64,000 nucleotides of DNA from Lineolata rhizophorae. Lineage: Eukaryota > Ascomycota > Dothideomycetes > Lineolatales > Lineolataceae. The notes beneath the pieces are model-generated. The model had not been told where the DNA came from, searched no databases, and saw nothing but the letters and a program-made list of their open reading frames with translations. The position numbers and the translations under genes are program-made. The stretch is from contig MU001677.1 of the NCBI GenBank assembly GCA_010093515.1, positions 180,894 through 244,893 on the forward strand, read 5' to 3'. Shown here in pieces: positions 32,281 through 44,596 of the stretch (position 1 is the first letter of the stretch; each line of letters starts with the position of its first letter).

Positions 32281-34171
32281 CTAACTCGTCGGCATCGTCC
32301 CCTTCTCGTCAGGCGTACCTTTGTCTTCGGCCCTAAACTTCTCGTTCCTAGTACGACTCCCATCCCTCCCCCCAGCACTCTCGGACATGACATCCTCGTC
32401 GCCACTCGTCCCACTCGCCTCTTTCTCCTTCCCTTTCTTCTCGAACGCCGAATCCAGCCCCTTCTTCTCCTCCACCTCCTCCTCGCGCCGCCCGCCTTCG
32501 GGCGTAGCCGCCGCAGGCGACGTCCCCGGGCCCCCTTCAGGCCCGCTCCCATCCAGGCCGCACCAGCCATGGCCCCAGTCCCTATCCTCGTCGGCCGCGA
32601 ACGCCGCGTCGCCTTTGCGCACCACGTCCCTGATGTCGCTCCAGTACTCGAGCTTGCGGACCTCGCGGTCGGCGGCCTCGATGGCGCGCAGCATGTTGTC
32701 GATGCGGCGCTTCTCGCGGGCATCCTCGCCCTGGCCGCGCTCGACGTGCTCCTGGCGGTGGCGCGAGGCGGCGTCCAGCTTCTGCATGAGTAGCGTGAGG
32801 AGCTGGCGGCGCGAGTTCTGGAAGACGAAGAGCGACATTATGGAGGGCATCTACGGTTGCGCGAGAGACGAGATATATGATTAGTACATTTGGTCGGGGG
32901 ACATGATCAAGTGATCCACGTTTGAATAAGAATGCTGGAAGGGTAGTTTGTACCTGTTCACCAAGATAGTATAGTTCTTCCTCGCCGTGTTCCAAGAATC
33001 TCGAAACCAACACCATCTTCTCCCTATCAATAGCAGCTTTCTTCAAGCCGCGCATCAGTGTTGCGATATCACGCACGTCGTCGACAGGAAGCTCTTCCTC
33101 CTTCCTCGCCGCCAGCACCCCTGTATAACTCGACCTCTGCACGCTGGTTCCGATACTCGAGCCTCCCGGGCTCCTGTCTCTGTTCGGGTGTATCGTAAAG
33201 TACTCCGGATTCAGCATATGCGCCTCGTGCGCCTTGTCTTTAGCAGTGGTGGCGCCTTCCACGTGGGCAGGATGCTCGCACCGGACGCGCTTGCGGAGCC
33301 AGCGCCGGCGTCGCACGAAGGAGTGGAACCACGGATGCGTGCCGTGCCAGGAGAAGCCCTTCTGGAACGAGAAGGAATACTCCCAGCCTTCCTCGTCCAC
33401 GTCGCGCGACATGTCGACGTACCACGAGGCCCAGGCCCAGCGCCAGCCCGGGTCGGGCGGCTGGGCGTTCGTGATGTCGACGGGGGACGGGTGGAATTCG
33501 CCGTTGACCCACGGCTTCGGGTCGAAGTGCAGCAGCGAGTTCTGCGAGAAGAAAGGGATGCCGAAGAAGAAGGAGCCGCGCTGGTTCTCGTACAGGACGT
33601 CGATGGCCGCTGTCTCGCCCGACGTGTCCTTGAACGTCTTGCGCGACCGCAGCATTCCGCGCACCTTCCTGCGCCCGCGGTCCAGTATGCTGCCCCCCGT
33701 AACGGCCCTCCTAATCCCGCTGCCCTCGGGCCCGGCCAGGGACAGCGATTCGCGCTCCGCCTGCTCCCCCGTCGCCGTCGTCGCCGTCGCCGTCCGCGCC
33801 ACGCTTGACGTCCCTGTCTCCGCTGTGTTCGGCCTATTCAGCACATTTTCACGCGGATCCTCCTGCCACTTGGCGTACTTGCGCCGCGCGATGCCCTCTC
33901 TCAAGGAGCCGTGCCGCAGTTTCGTCGACAGAGGTGACGTCGCGTCGGCGGGCCCGGTCGAATCTCGCGTGTGAGCGCGTTCGGTATCGCCTTCCCTTTC
34001 ACTGTCGGAAAGGTCGTCGGCGCCATCAGTCCGCTTGGTGTGGTCGACGAGCCGGATGGCTACCTCGGGTCTGGTAGTCGAGGAGCGCTCGAGCGGCGGC
34101 TGCTGTTCTTGCTGCTGGCCGGAGGACGGGGCCTGGACGCCGGTAGTGGACGCGCGATCGCCGGACGTCAT
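32281..34171 (-). CDS. Dysferlin (DysF) domain protein, Mug65/Spo73-like
   Basis: Two exons on the minus strand, 34171-32954 and 32850-32281 (103-base intron, CAG/GTACAA donor, CCGTAG acceptor), 595 residues. Residues 1-185 are Ser/Thr/Gln-rich and probably disordered. A DysF domain follows at about 190-298: VLYENQRGSFFFGIPFFSQN, then LLHFDPKPWVNGE, PPDPGWRWAWASWYVDMS, and the paired GWEYSFSFQ and WHGTHPWFHSFVRRRRWLRK. A basic stretch and an acidic helical region (MRGLKKAAIDREKMVLVSRF) come next. Exon 2 has a hydrophobic-to-coiled-coil part (SRRQLLTLLMQKLDAASRH) and a charged Glu/Lys/Ser tail. DysF proteins of this fungal group (S. pombe Mug65, yeast Spo73) act at membranes, with sporulation roles in yeasts. 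The function here is by family only. Confidence 0.85.
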
Positions 34172-34599
34172 TGTTCCGGCCCTTCCGCCCTGTTGTATGC
34201 TAGAGCCCGTGGCTATCGCGGTGCTGGCGAATCCGGCATGTAGGCGGCTGCTGTAACCCGGGCGATATCACGGTAGTAAGCTAGGCAAGGAATTGAGAGG
34301 TGGTGATGTGTGACAGCAGGCAACCGACCGGTTGCACGCCTTAATGATACTCCGCGGCCTCAGTGACCAAGTGCGAACTCGAGACTCATAAGAGAAATTG
34401 GGGAAACAGAAAGAAAGAGAAACTTGCCGGCTGGGCAAGTCTAGACAACCTGCCAAGAGCGACGGAGATCGTGGCGCGGCGCCATCACGTCACTGAAGCG
34501 CGTCCACGTGAAGTGGCCCGTGCCAATTGCCAGTCCTCGACTGAGCGTCTGCGACTTTCTTCGCTGTAGCGGAGGACATTGAAGTCAACATTTCGCACC
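34172..34599. promoter_or_regulatory. Divergent promoter region between the DysF gene and HET gene 1
   Basis: 428 bases between two divergent starts. Contains CACGTGA near 34506 (E-box type core) and a purine-rich tract (about 34390-34425). No gene. Confidence 0.45.
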
Positions 34600-36693
34600 A
34601 TGGCAGAAAATAGAGGTCTCTTTCGTCTAGCCCATACATTGAAAAAATCTCCTAATCAAAGCCTTTCCATCTGCGAACTATGCCACCAAATTTGTAATTT
34701 TGGCTACAACGTGGATGATTATTACTTGCCGACATCTCCCTGTATCCCGATTCGCGATCTCCTAAAATCTAATGCGATCCGGTGCGAGTCATGTCGTGTA
34801 TTAATGAATGCCATTTCCGCCTTCACTGATCAGGAGGAATGCGTTGAATATCTCCAAATTACCGCAGGGGGGCGGGAGATGGCAACGCAATTGCATTTGC
34901 TAGATTCTGGAAAGGCTGACGTCCTCAATATCGAGATTTTTGGGGGCAAAGGTGTGCAAAGTCTTTTTTGAGGTATTTCCGTTCAACTGCCTCCTATTAA
35001 CGCGCTTATAGAAGCTATAAAATCGCCAAGGGATACGCCTCTGAACTCATCGAACCGCTGTTCTCTTAGTGCTTTGCACCATATATCTTTCCCTGCTCGA
35101 GAAGTATCAAAGTATGGAGGCTCTGAGGAATGCCTGAACCTCATGAAATTCTGGCTTGATGAGTGTCTAACACAGCATTCGGAGTGTAGAGCTAGTACGA
35201 CTCCTCTCCCAACGAGGGTCATTCATGTTGGGACTGAATCCGGGATGGACCCCAGACTTTGCCTCACTCGGCACGAACCTGGAACATACGTGGCCCTTAG
35301 CCACTGTTGGGGAGCCGGGACGCGTCCGCCTCGAACCGTTATGTCGAATCTCAATGATAGAATGAACGCGATTCCCTTTAACAGTCTCCCGCGGACGTTC
35401 CAGGATGCCTTAACTATTGTTCGAAAGTTTGGACTTGAATACTTGTGGATAGACTCGTTGTGCATCATTCAGGACTCAGACGAAGACTGGGCGAAGGAGG
35501 CCGCGAAAATGTGCGACGTGTATTCAAACGCACTTTTCGTTATTTCTGCGGACGCAGCTGAGAACAGCTACGAAGGATTCCTAGTCGGCAGCAGGGACGC
35601 GAGCAAAACGTTCTATTGCAGCGCTCCAGATTCATCTCCTGACGACATCTCCTTCAGTGTCCGCCTAGCGCCCAAAAGCGAGCTCGACCTGACCCATACT
35701 CGTATGGTTGACCGCAAAAGCAAATTGTCCACTCGAGGATGGGTGTTCCAAGAGTATATTCTCGCGCCTCGAATCGTCCGTTTTGGAGTCGAGGAGTTGG
35801 CCTGGGAGTGTAGGGAGATGGAAAGGTGCGAGTGCACGCTACATGCGCGGAGTTTCGTCCACACTTGCAAAAATGCCTACAAAGAGCTGCGCAAATTTAG
35901 CCGGCACGAAGGAAACCAAGAGGACAAGCGTGCAGTTTTTCGCGACGTTTGGCGTTCAATTCTCGAGACATATACCTCTCGGGATCTTACATATCCCTCG
36001 GACAGACTCCCCGCTATCTCAGGGGTAACAGCAGCTTTTCGTCATTTAAGTCTAGCAGGTTCTATCGGAGGTCTCTGGGCGAACGACCTAGTGACCGGTC
36101 TTGCATGGCATGTTGTTGGCCCAACTCTTGACCCGAACTTCAAGCCCAGTCTTAGGCACAAGGATTACTATGCTCCGACGTGGTCTTGGGCGTCTGTCAC
36201 TGGAGCCATCTCCGTTTTTCCTCTCACGGATGTCGAGATCAAGGATGCAAACATCACAATCCATTCCATTGCGTCAGAACCGGCAACACCAAATCCCTAC
36301 GGGCCTTGTCGGTCTGGATCCATTACTCTGACAGCTGGCGTGGTGCGTGTGCGGCTTTCGCTCGAAATCCCCGACGATAGACATAAAAGAGCTGTCATCT
36401 ACAAAACGGATGAAGACATAGTGGATGACACTTTGTTAGAGCCGGAGCATCTTATGGTGCCAGACGTGATGGACCCTGAGTGGAAGCAATTGGAGATTGC
36501 TGAGAGCGAAGAATATTTCTTGATGCCACTATGCGGTAATGCCAAACGCGGATTCTGCCTCGTTTTAAAAGAAAAACCCGGCAAAAAGCCGTCTGCAAAT
36601 CTGTTTGAAAGAGTAGGAACTATTCCCAATCTGCGGAATGACTTTCGGAAATGGGTTGAGAGGACGAAAACCCTTAAAATTAATATTGTTTGA
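34600..36693 (+). CDS. HET-domain protein (heterokaryon incompatibility type) 1
   Basis: Two exons, 34600-34951 and 35012-36693 (60-base intron), 677 residues. The start is ATG 34600 in an ACCATGG context. Exon 1 holds a Cys-rich N-terminus (CELCHQICNFG, CESCRVL) that could bind metal. The HET domain spans about residues 208-370 with its three signature blocks: YVALSHCWG (210-218), RTFQDALTIVRKFGLEYLWI then DSLCIIQDSDEDW (about 245-275), and SNALFVISADAAENSYEGFL (about 283-302). STRGWVFQEYILAPRIVRF is the usual end of the domain. The long C-terminal part includes the common YAPTWSWASVTG motif. HET proteins trigger cell death after fusion of unlike strains or act in immunity-like recognition; the partner is unknown. 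No NACHT, ankyrin or WD repeat is attached. Confidence 0.9.
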
Positions 36694-37018
36694 TGAAAAC
36701 GCTTCCTGTAAAGGCGCATGAATTGTTTTCAATTTCATTCATTTCGTGTGATAATGTTAGCTTGTCTCCGGTACGATGATCTGGTCAAATACGCATCATA
36801 AAACGATGTCATATGGTAATAATTGTTATTCGTCAGTGATTCTTTTGCTACCACACATCCTGTGATTGTATCTATGCTATTGGTTGTTTGAGGCTAGTGG
36901 ATCGAATGCCTCTCAGCTTGTTACCGGGACTCCAGCATCCGTGCGATCTGCAAGGTAGCATCAAGTGAACACCTCCAGGTTCCGCGTTGATGTGCAGAAT
37001 ATGATCGGTAGCATCAGC
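36694..37018. other. Intergenic region between convergent genes
   Basis: AT-rich 3' flanks of HET gene 1 and the BRCT gene. Nothing else seen. Confidence 0.5.
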
Positions 37019-38050
37019 TCAATTTCTAGCCTTCTTCAGAGGAATCATCCCCCCACCTGACCCACCAGCACGCTTCGTTGCCCCGGTTGTCAGTTTCTTC
37101 GGCCTTTCCGGGCATTTGCTGACCAGCGTATCCCAGGACATCATTCTCAACCCCAAGTCTTCAATCTTCTCCATCTTCTTTGATCCAGGCTTATCACCAA
37201 TGATGACGTAATCGACATCGTCCTTGGGTCTGAGAGCAGGGATGCCGCCGTGGCGCTCTATGAAAGCGTGGACGTCGCGGCGAGTCAGATCTTTGATTAC
37301 TCCGGTGACAAGAATACGGCGCCGTTTGAGACTGTTGGATACTTGAGTCACTTTGGACGCTTCGTCGACATATGGCGATTCACTAGCATTGGACACTTGG
37401 TTGGGATTAGAGTGGTTGTCCGATTCATTTGCAAGGTCGATGTAGTCGTTCCTCTCTATTTTGAGGCCTTTTACGGCAGGTTTAGCGACTGGGTGGTGGG
37501 TAGAGTCATAATTGTCTTCGACTTTTAGGCCAGCATGGGCCGTCTTAGCAATTACGTCTTCCGTCCAGTCAATATTCTCGGATTTCCAGCTAGCGGGGGC
37601 CGGTTCAGAAGTGCCAAAATCGATCAAGTCGGGCCCCTCGATTTTCATAGCACCACTTGGCATATTAGTCCCTCCAAACTCAGACTTGATAGTAGTAGTG
37701 TCATGCGAGATATCTTTCTTCACAATAGGATGGCGGGATGCATTGACGCTATACTTAGCGGTATCGCACACTGACCGACCGTGTTCTGACTTGACGACTT
37801 GACGAGGCGTGGTTGTCTGTCTGAGTTCCGTATCCGTCTCATCGAGAACAATGTGGCCGCCAGACAAAGTCAGGACCTCAACGTTGACTGTGAAGCTGCC
37901 AAGCTCATCACGCGGCGGGCTCTTGCCGAAGAGCGCGGCCGCGGCTCCGTTCGCCTGGGCGCGAGTCGCGTGTGCGGAGACATTGCGTTTAGTGTTGAAG
38001 GGCTCGTTCGGATGGGTGTATAGCTTGTTGACGACGTAGATCAGCGGCAT
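37019..38050 (-). CDS. BRCT-domain protein
   Basis: Single exon, 343 residues, minus strand. The N-terminal third (MPLIYVVNKLYTHPNEPFNT, with later FTVNVEVLTLSGG) is of unknown type. Residues about 90-235 are polar, with repeated LKxExxD/IK-type short motifs (MKIEGPDLIDF, LKVEDNYD, LKIERNDYIDL). Lys in ψKxE contexts could be SUMO sites (inference). A BRCT domain lies at about 242-312: RRILVTGVIKDLTRRDVHAF, then IERHGGIPA, DVDYVIIGDKPGSKKMEKIE and LGLRMMSWDTLV with the conserved Trp. This single-BRCT form resembles those of RFC1 and bacterial-type ligases (GxKxxKAxxLG pattern). The tail is basic. A nuclear DNA-repair or replication role is likely but not proven. Confidence 0.75.
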   Translation of the reverse strand: MPLIYVVNKLYTHPNEPFNTKRNVSAHATRAQANGAAAALFGKSPPRDELGSFTVNVEVLTLSGGHIVLDETDTELRQTTTPRQVVKSEHGRSVCDTAKYSVNASRHPIVKKDISHDTTTIKSEFGGTNMPSGAMKIEGPDLIDFGTSEPAPASWKSENIDWTEDVIAKTAHAGLKVEDNYDSTHHPVAKPAVKGLKIERNDYIDLANESDNHSNPNQVSNASESPYVDEASKVTQVSNSLKRRRILVTGVIKDLTRRDVHAFIERHGGIPALRPKDDVDYVIIGDKPGSKKMEKIEDLGLRMMSWDTLVSKCPERPKKLTTGATKRAGGSGGGMIPLKKARN

Positions 38051-38827
38051 CTTGGCGGTTCAACAACGCTACAGTTATACGGGCCGAGATGCTGCGTGGA
38101 ACGACGCGGAAGCGATTTCGGCGATCCGCAGATGAGCGTCAGACGCGCCAGGAGACAAGAGCAGTATTAGGGGTTTTCTTAAAGAACTATGAATGACGCA
38201 GCGCAGTGGCGCGCATTCAGCATATTTAAGCCTTCAGAGGCTAGTGTTCGAGTAGAGAAATTAGTTCGAACTTGAGCTGTTAAGAGGAACCGACGCGACC
38301 GGACGCTTGGCACATACGCGAGCCCCGCGTGCGGCATGCGAGTTCATGTGACCAAGGGCAGTGCCTGAGCACGGACCCGCACCGTCTGAACCTACTACAT
38401 GCCATGCTTGGCTAATCGGTCTTGAAATTTGCGCAGCCGTTTTCTCGTTCGTGATAACCTTCAAGGCATTGCATTACAAAAGCATATCTGTCGACTAACG
38501 CATGTCCCATGCAAATTTCATTGGCGAACTACTACGTACGCGTTATGGACCGCCTTCACGTGAAAGCATCGTCTACAGAGTACCGCAATGCGCCTGCAGC
38601 CAAGCTACGTAATGCGTCGCTCGACCCCTTTCCGGGTCCAATTGGCGACGGGCTATGTAGCTAACCAACATCGTCTTGCATACTGCGTTGCCTCTCAACC
38701 GACCCCACCTTGACTACAGTTTTCTTCACTTCTTATCTTTCGGAGTAGATGGAATAGATTAGCATCTACTTTTCGAGGTCTTATTAGTCGCTTCTCCTTT
38801 CTGCTGTTTGCCCACCGACTGTCCACC
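38051..38827. promoter_or_regulatory. Divergent promoter region between BRCT and SDR genes
   Basis: 777 bases. Contains CACGTGA near 38558 and an ACTACGTACG motif near 38530. The 120 bases before 38828 are the likely leader of the SDR gene. No gene. Confidence 0.4.
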
Positions 38828-39837
38828 ATGACCGGCCGTCTCGCCGGCAAGACCGCCATAGTCACGGGCTCCTCTTCCGGTCTCGGCCGTGCCATCGCAA
38901 CGGCGTATGCGCGCGAAGGGGCCCGGGTTTGCTGTGTCGATCTGTACCCCAACCTGCGTAATGCTATCAACCCCGAGACTGGAAAGGCAGACGACATAAA
39001 CAATCGAGTCTCTACGGGTGTCCCTACCCACGAATTTCTGGTGCAGCAGTTCGGTGGCAAGCATATCTACGTCCGCGCCGACGTGACCGTTGCGGCAGAC
39101 GTAGAAGCTGCCGTCGCGACGTGCGTGCGGGAACTTGGGAGGCTGGATATTATGGCGAATAACGCGGGAATATCAGTGGAGAGCACACACGTGCGAGTAT
39201 TAAGAGTGCACGAGACAAGCGAAAGCGATTACGACAAAACGATGGCAATCAATGCGAAGAGCATCTTCCTAGGATGTAAATATGCAATTCAGCAGATGCT
39301 GAAGCAAGAACCTCTGCCCAATTGTAATGGTGATAAAGGATGGATCGTAAACACGGCGAGTGTGCAGGGCTATGTTGGATATCTTGGCACACGTACGTTC
39401 TTGCTGCAAATACGAGAGGACGGAGTCACTGCAGCAACTCGAGAGATATCACTGACTGTACGATAGCCTCGTACTGTGCCTCGAAAGGTGCAGCGGTACA
39501 ATTAACGAAGCAAGTGGCGCTCGACTATGGTCCGGATCGTATCCATTGCAATGCGTTGTGCCCAGGATGTACGTTCCCACCTGACTCTTGGTAGATTACT
39601 TATACTCTCACTGTTGGGGAGCTGACGTCCATCTACTCTACAGTTCTCAAAACGGCAATGACCCAGAATCTTCAAGGCGATGCCGAGGTTCTCAAAGGTA
39701 TCAATGCGGCTCATCCACTTGGTGGCATGGGTGACCCCGAGGACGTCGCTCGGGCTGCAGTGTTCCTGGCAAGTGACGACGCAAGGTGGATCACGGGAGT
39801 CCCATTGCCCGTTGATGGTGGTTTTTTGACTCAGTAA
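38828..39837 (+). CDS. Short-chain dehydrogenase/reductase (SDR, classical)
   Basis: Three exons, 38828-39392, 39467-39568 and 39644-39837 (introns 74 and 75 bases), 286 residues. The start ATG 38828 gives [17 protein letters not shown] motifs in order: cofactor loop TGSSSGLG at residues 13-20; a dinucleotide acid position after the second strand (CCVDLYPN, suggesting NAD(H)); NNAGIS; the active-site Ser in [11 protein letters not shown]; and YCASK (Tyr about 191, Lys about 195), built across the first intron. The last exon has LKTAMTQNL and the typical end DGGFLTQ. An insertion of about 25 residues ([20 protein letters not shown]) follows the second strand. Substrate unknown. Neighbours give no pathway. 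Confidence 0.9.
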
Positions 39838-40416
39838 AGCAAAGAGGGCAACAGAAGAATCTTGTATTCTGTCCGGTGATTTCAAAAGTAAGTTGGACGA
39901 TAGTCCAAGGCTAGTAGAGAAATACTTAACCTCAAATATTGTTCTTGAACCTTACGTGTCTTATATTACCTGTTGTAATCTGTTGTAATATGCTTGTTGC
40001 GGCGTTCTGGGTCTAGGCACAACACAAAAATGAGGTAAATTGTACCAATTTGCTGGTATCTTTGATTGCTTGCGATTCCCAAGTCCGGTGTTAGTGGCAA
40101 TGCTTAGTCTGACATAAGTAGCCCCCCTAATTGATTGGTTCGCTTGAGAGAACAAGTACACGCCATACTAATTTGGGGAAGTCCCCAGGCGCGTTGCACC
40201 TCCGCGCATATACCCTTCCTTCCTTTCTTTTCCAACTCGCGCCACTACCTGCAACCGCTTTCCCCTCGACGCGATCGCGACACCGTGTCGCAGTATCAGC
40301 CGTCGACATCAAGTAATCATTTAGCGCGTCCTGTACAATTACCCGGACGTATTTCACGTGTCTTCCAGCAGACTATCACGACTGCGCCGCGTTCTTCGGC
40401 CAGGCCAGCAGGCGTT
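39838..40416. other. Intergenic region
   Basis: 3' flank of the SDR gene and promoter/leader of the ISWI gene. The last 280 bases are pyrimidine-rich and open in frame upstream of ATG 40417, but without an earlier in-frame ATG near the expected N-terminus. Confidence 0.4.
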
Positions 40417-43400
40417 ATGGCGCCGTCGCGCAGCCGCAACTCCACGTCGGGCGCAAACTCGACCGCTGACGTTTCTGCCGCCGATGTGGACGGTACCAAC
40501 GATTATGATGAGCCCATGGGTGTAAGTATTCGGTCTATTTTGTTTGTTTCCGTCAGGAAACTGAGGACGGACGTGACTGCGGGCACGTTACGACGCGCGT
40601 TAGACAGCAATATCTAACAGCGCTACTGCAGGACTACCAAGACACGCCTGACTACACGGTTTGTGAAACACTACTACCGCGCGAATTCTCGGCTAATACA
40701 GTAGAAGGACTCGGACACAAACCCAAACACGACCGCAAGCAGCGTAGTCGGAGATGCGCTTCCAACGGACGGCCGCCGTAGGCGTGCTGAAGCGTTTCAG
40801 CTTCGAAAGAGCGTATTCGGAAAGAAGCATGACCGGCTAGGGGAGTCCAAGGTATGTTTGAGCCGTGGGAGACGCTAGGCCGACACGTAGCAATCAGTTT
40901 CGCTAATACGCCACTGACTGTATAGGATGACGACTCCATTCGCCGTTTTCGCTACTTGCTTGGTTTGACAGACCTATTCCGCCACTTTATCGATAGCAAC
41001 CCGAACCCGCGCATCAAGGAGATCATGGCGGAGATTGATAGACAGAACGCGGAGGAAGCGAAATCAAAGAAGGGTCACGCGAGGAAAGGCGGTGCGGGTG
41101 GGGAGCGTCGCAGGAGGACAGAACAGGAAGAAGATGCAGAACTGCTGAAAGATGAGAAACGCGGTGGCCAGAGCGAGACGGTCTTTCGCGAATCCCCTGC
41201 GTTCATCAAAGGTGGCGAGATGCGGGACTACCAAATTGCAGGCCTCAACTGGCTCATTTCCCTCCACGAGAACGGCATTTCGGGAATTCTAGCCGACGAA
41301 ATGGGTCTAGGCAAGACTCTGCAGACGATCTCTTTTCTGGGTTACCTTCGCTTCCTCTGCGGCATCAGTGGGCCCCACTTGGTGGTTGTGCCGAAGTCTA
41401 CGCTGGACAACTGGAAGCGCGAATTCTCCAAATGGATCCCCGAGATCAACATTCTCGTCCTGCAGGGTGCTAAGGAGGAGCGGCACCAACTCATCAATGA
41501 ACGCCTCATCGACGAAAAATTTGATGTCTGCGTCACCAGCTATGAGATGATTCTCCGTGAGAAAGCTCATCTTAAGAAATTCGCCTGGGAGTACATCATA
41601 ATCGACGAGGCTCATCGCATCAAAAACGAAGAATCGTCGCTTGCGCAGATTATCCGCCTATTTAACTCGAGGAACCGGCTTCTGATCACTGGCACGCCTC
41701 TCCAGAACAACTTGCACGAACTTTGGGCTTTGCTCAATTTCCTCCTTCCGGACGTCTTCGGTGACTCGGAGGCATTCGATCAGTGGTTCTCTAGTCAGGA
41801 AGAAGACCAGGACACTGTTGTCAAACAGCTCCACAAGGTTCTTCGGCCGTTCTTATTGCGCAGGGTCAAGAGCGATGTCGAGAAGAGCTTGCTTCCAAAG
41901 AAAGAAACGAATCTCTATATTGGGATGTCGGAGATGCAAGTCAAGTGGTACCAGAAAATTCTCGAAAAGGACATAGATGCCGTCAATGGCGCTGGTGGCA
42001 AGAAGGAGTCGAAGACACGCCTTCTGAACATTGTCATGCAACTTCGAAAATGCTGCAACCATCCTTACCTGTTCGAGGGCGCGGAACCAGGTCCTCCCTA
42101 TACGACTGACGAGCATCTCGTCAATAATGCAGCAAAGATGGTCATGCTGGACAAGCTCCTGACACGTCTTCAAGCCGCAGGGAGCAGAGTCTTGATCTTC
42201 TCGCAGATGAGCAGAATGCTCGATATCCTAGAAGACTACTCTGTCATGAGGGGATTCCAGTACTGCAGAATTGACGGTTCGACCGCACACGAAGACCGTA
42301 TCGCTGCAATTGACGAGTACAATGCGGAAGGTTCCGAGAAATTTTTATTCCTGCTCACTACGCGTGCCGGCGGTCTCGGGATCAACTTGACGAGTGCGGA
42401 TATCGTTGTTCTATTTGACAGCGACTGGAATCCCCAAGCCGATTTGCAGGCCATGGACCGTGCCCACCGTATCGGTCAGACTAAGCAAGTCAGAGTGTTT
42501 CGTTTCGTGACCGAGAATGCTATCGAAGAGAAAGTCTTGGAGCGTGCGGCGCAGAAGCTCCGTTTGGACCAGCTTGTCATCCAGCAGGGACGTGCTCAGC
42601 AACAAGCTCAGAAGGCAGCCTCTAAGGACGAGCTTCTCAGCATGATTCAGCACGGTGCCGAGCGTGTTTTCCAATCCTCGGGAGGTGTGAACACTGGTGG
42701 GGTTCAGGCGAATATCTCAGAGGATGACATCGATGCCATCCTCAAGCGTGGTGAGGAGAGGACGGCCGAGCTCAACGCGAAGTATGAGAAACTTGGTATC
42801 GATGACCTTCAGAAGTTTACCTCTGATTCGGCGTATGAGTGGAATGGCCAGAACTTTGTTGACCGGAAGAAGGACATCGGCATAGCATGGATTAATCCGT
42901 CGAAGCGCGAGCGTAAGGAACAGTCATATTCGATGGACAAGTACTACCGCAACGCCCTGATGACCGGGGGTCGTACCGCGGAGACTCGTCCTCGAATTCC
43001 TCGCGCGCCCAAGCAGCAAGCTATGCACGATTATCAGTTCTTCCGGCCTCGTCTTGGGGAACTCCAGGATAAGGAAACGGCTTGGTACCGCAAGCAGAAC
43101 AATATCAAGGCTCCTCTGATGGATGGTTCTGAATCAGATCTGGAGCAACGCCAAGCGGAGCAGGAGTTGGACCAGAAGGAAATCGACAATGCCGAGCCGT
43201 TGACCGAAGCTGAAAAGGAAGAAAAAGAGAAACTCGCACAGGAAGGTTTCGGTGACTGGAACCGTCGTGACTTCCAGCAGTTCATCAACGGCTCTGCAAA
43301 GTACGGCCGTAAAAATTACGACGGCATCGCGGAGGAAGTCGACGGCAAGAATGCCGAGGAGATCAAGGAATACGCCGAAGTCTTCTGGAAACGCTACAAG

Positions 43401-44071
43401 GAGATCTCTAACTGGGAGAAGCACCTGGGCGTAATCGAGGAGGGCGAGGCACGCATCAAGAAGATGGAGCACCAACGCAAGATGCTCAAGAAGAAGCTCG
43501 CCATGTATCGCGCGCCGCTGTACCAAATGAAGCTCAACTACACAGTCTCAACGACCAACAAAAAAGTGTACACCGAGGAGGAGGATCGCTTCTTGCTCAT
43601 CATGCTCGACCGGTTCGGCGTAGATACCGAGGGTATTCACGAGCGCATCCGGGACGAAATCCGGGAATCGCCCCTCTTCCGCTTTGACTGGTTCTTCCTG
43701 AGTAGGACGCCGGTCGAAATCGGCCGCCGATGCGCGACGCTGTTGACCACCGTTGCACGCGAGTTCGACTCGGCTGACGGGAAGATCACGAACGGTGCAG
43801 GTCGCGGGAAGCACAAGGCGGAAGAGGAGGAAGATGGCGACGACGAGGATGGGCCAGTGAAGAAGAAGACTAAGAAGGGTGTCAAGGTAAGGCATCTTGT
43901 TTATTGACTTTTAGCTTTGCTTAGACATGTACTAACTAGTCGTAGAATAAGCAACTCGATACCGTGAAGGATGGCAGCAAAGCGACTTCCGCAAGCACCT
44001 CGCGTGCCGGGAGCGTCGTATCTAATAGCTCTGCCAAAGGCAAGGGAGCTGGGAGGGGTAAGAAGAAGTGA
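40417..44071 (+). CDS. ISWI: ISWI-type chromatin remodelling ATPase (ISW1/ISW2)
   Basis: Five exons, 40417-40521, 40632-40658, 40705-40851, 40926-43886 and 43946-44071; all joins keep frame; 1121 residues, the size of yeast Isw1/Isw2. Exon 2 is a 27-base microexon (DYQDTPDYT). The ATPase core has DEMGLGKT at about residues 217-224 and DEAH at about 320-323, [14 protein letters not shown], and the second lobe with [14 protein letters not shown] and [20 protein letters not shown]. The C-terminal half carries HAND, SANT ([20 protein letters not shown]) and SLIDE parts ([15 protein letters not shown], then [18 protein letters not shown]), which bind linker DNA. The AutoN-like basic region and acidic patch are near residues 130-175. 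The last exon is a basic Ser/Lys tail. ISWI spaces nucleosomes in the nucleus. ISW1 versus ISW2 cannot be settled by eye. Confidence 0.95.
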
Positions 44072-44596
44072 TAGGCTTATACGTGACCGACAGTCCTAGA
44101 AGGGACTGGTGTGGTGCGCTGAACAGAGGCCCCTACGTCTAGTCTCCATACTATGGCTCTTGTGAGAGAGCGATTTCTTCGTTGCCGAATCAGGATTAGG
44201 GATAGCAGTGTTCAGTCACGGTTCGTCTGATGGAAATGGTGTATGGAAGGGGTACGGTATCCTTGCAGATGGTCCGGAGTTAAGTGGCTTTCTTAGAATT
44301 AGTGTACCATAGACTCAAGCAAATTAGTCTACTGTTCTGAATCATCAGTCGTCTTGAACTGTGAAGTCTTTTGCCTCCGTCAAATGCTACCTTTAGGGTA
44401 GAGTCGATCAGGCTTCGCGCCGCTGCTCGATCCTTTAAGCGACACTATCGGGTTATCAAGTGCAAGGTTCAAAGCTCTGTTCTTTTGGATCGTTTGCCTG
44501 GAAAACAAGATCACACTCTTAGGCCAGCGATCATAATGAGGTTTTCGTCTCATTGGAAGGAAAGAATACGTAGTAAAGCTCGCTGAACTCGCACAT
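44072..44596. other. Intergenic region between convergent genes
   Basis: 3' flanks of the ISWI gene and HET gene 2. No gene seen. Confidence 0.5.
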
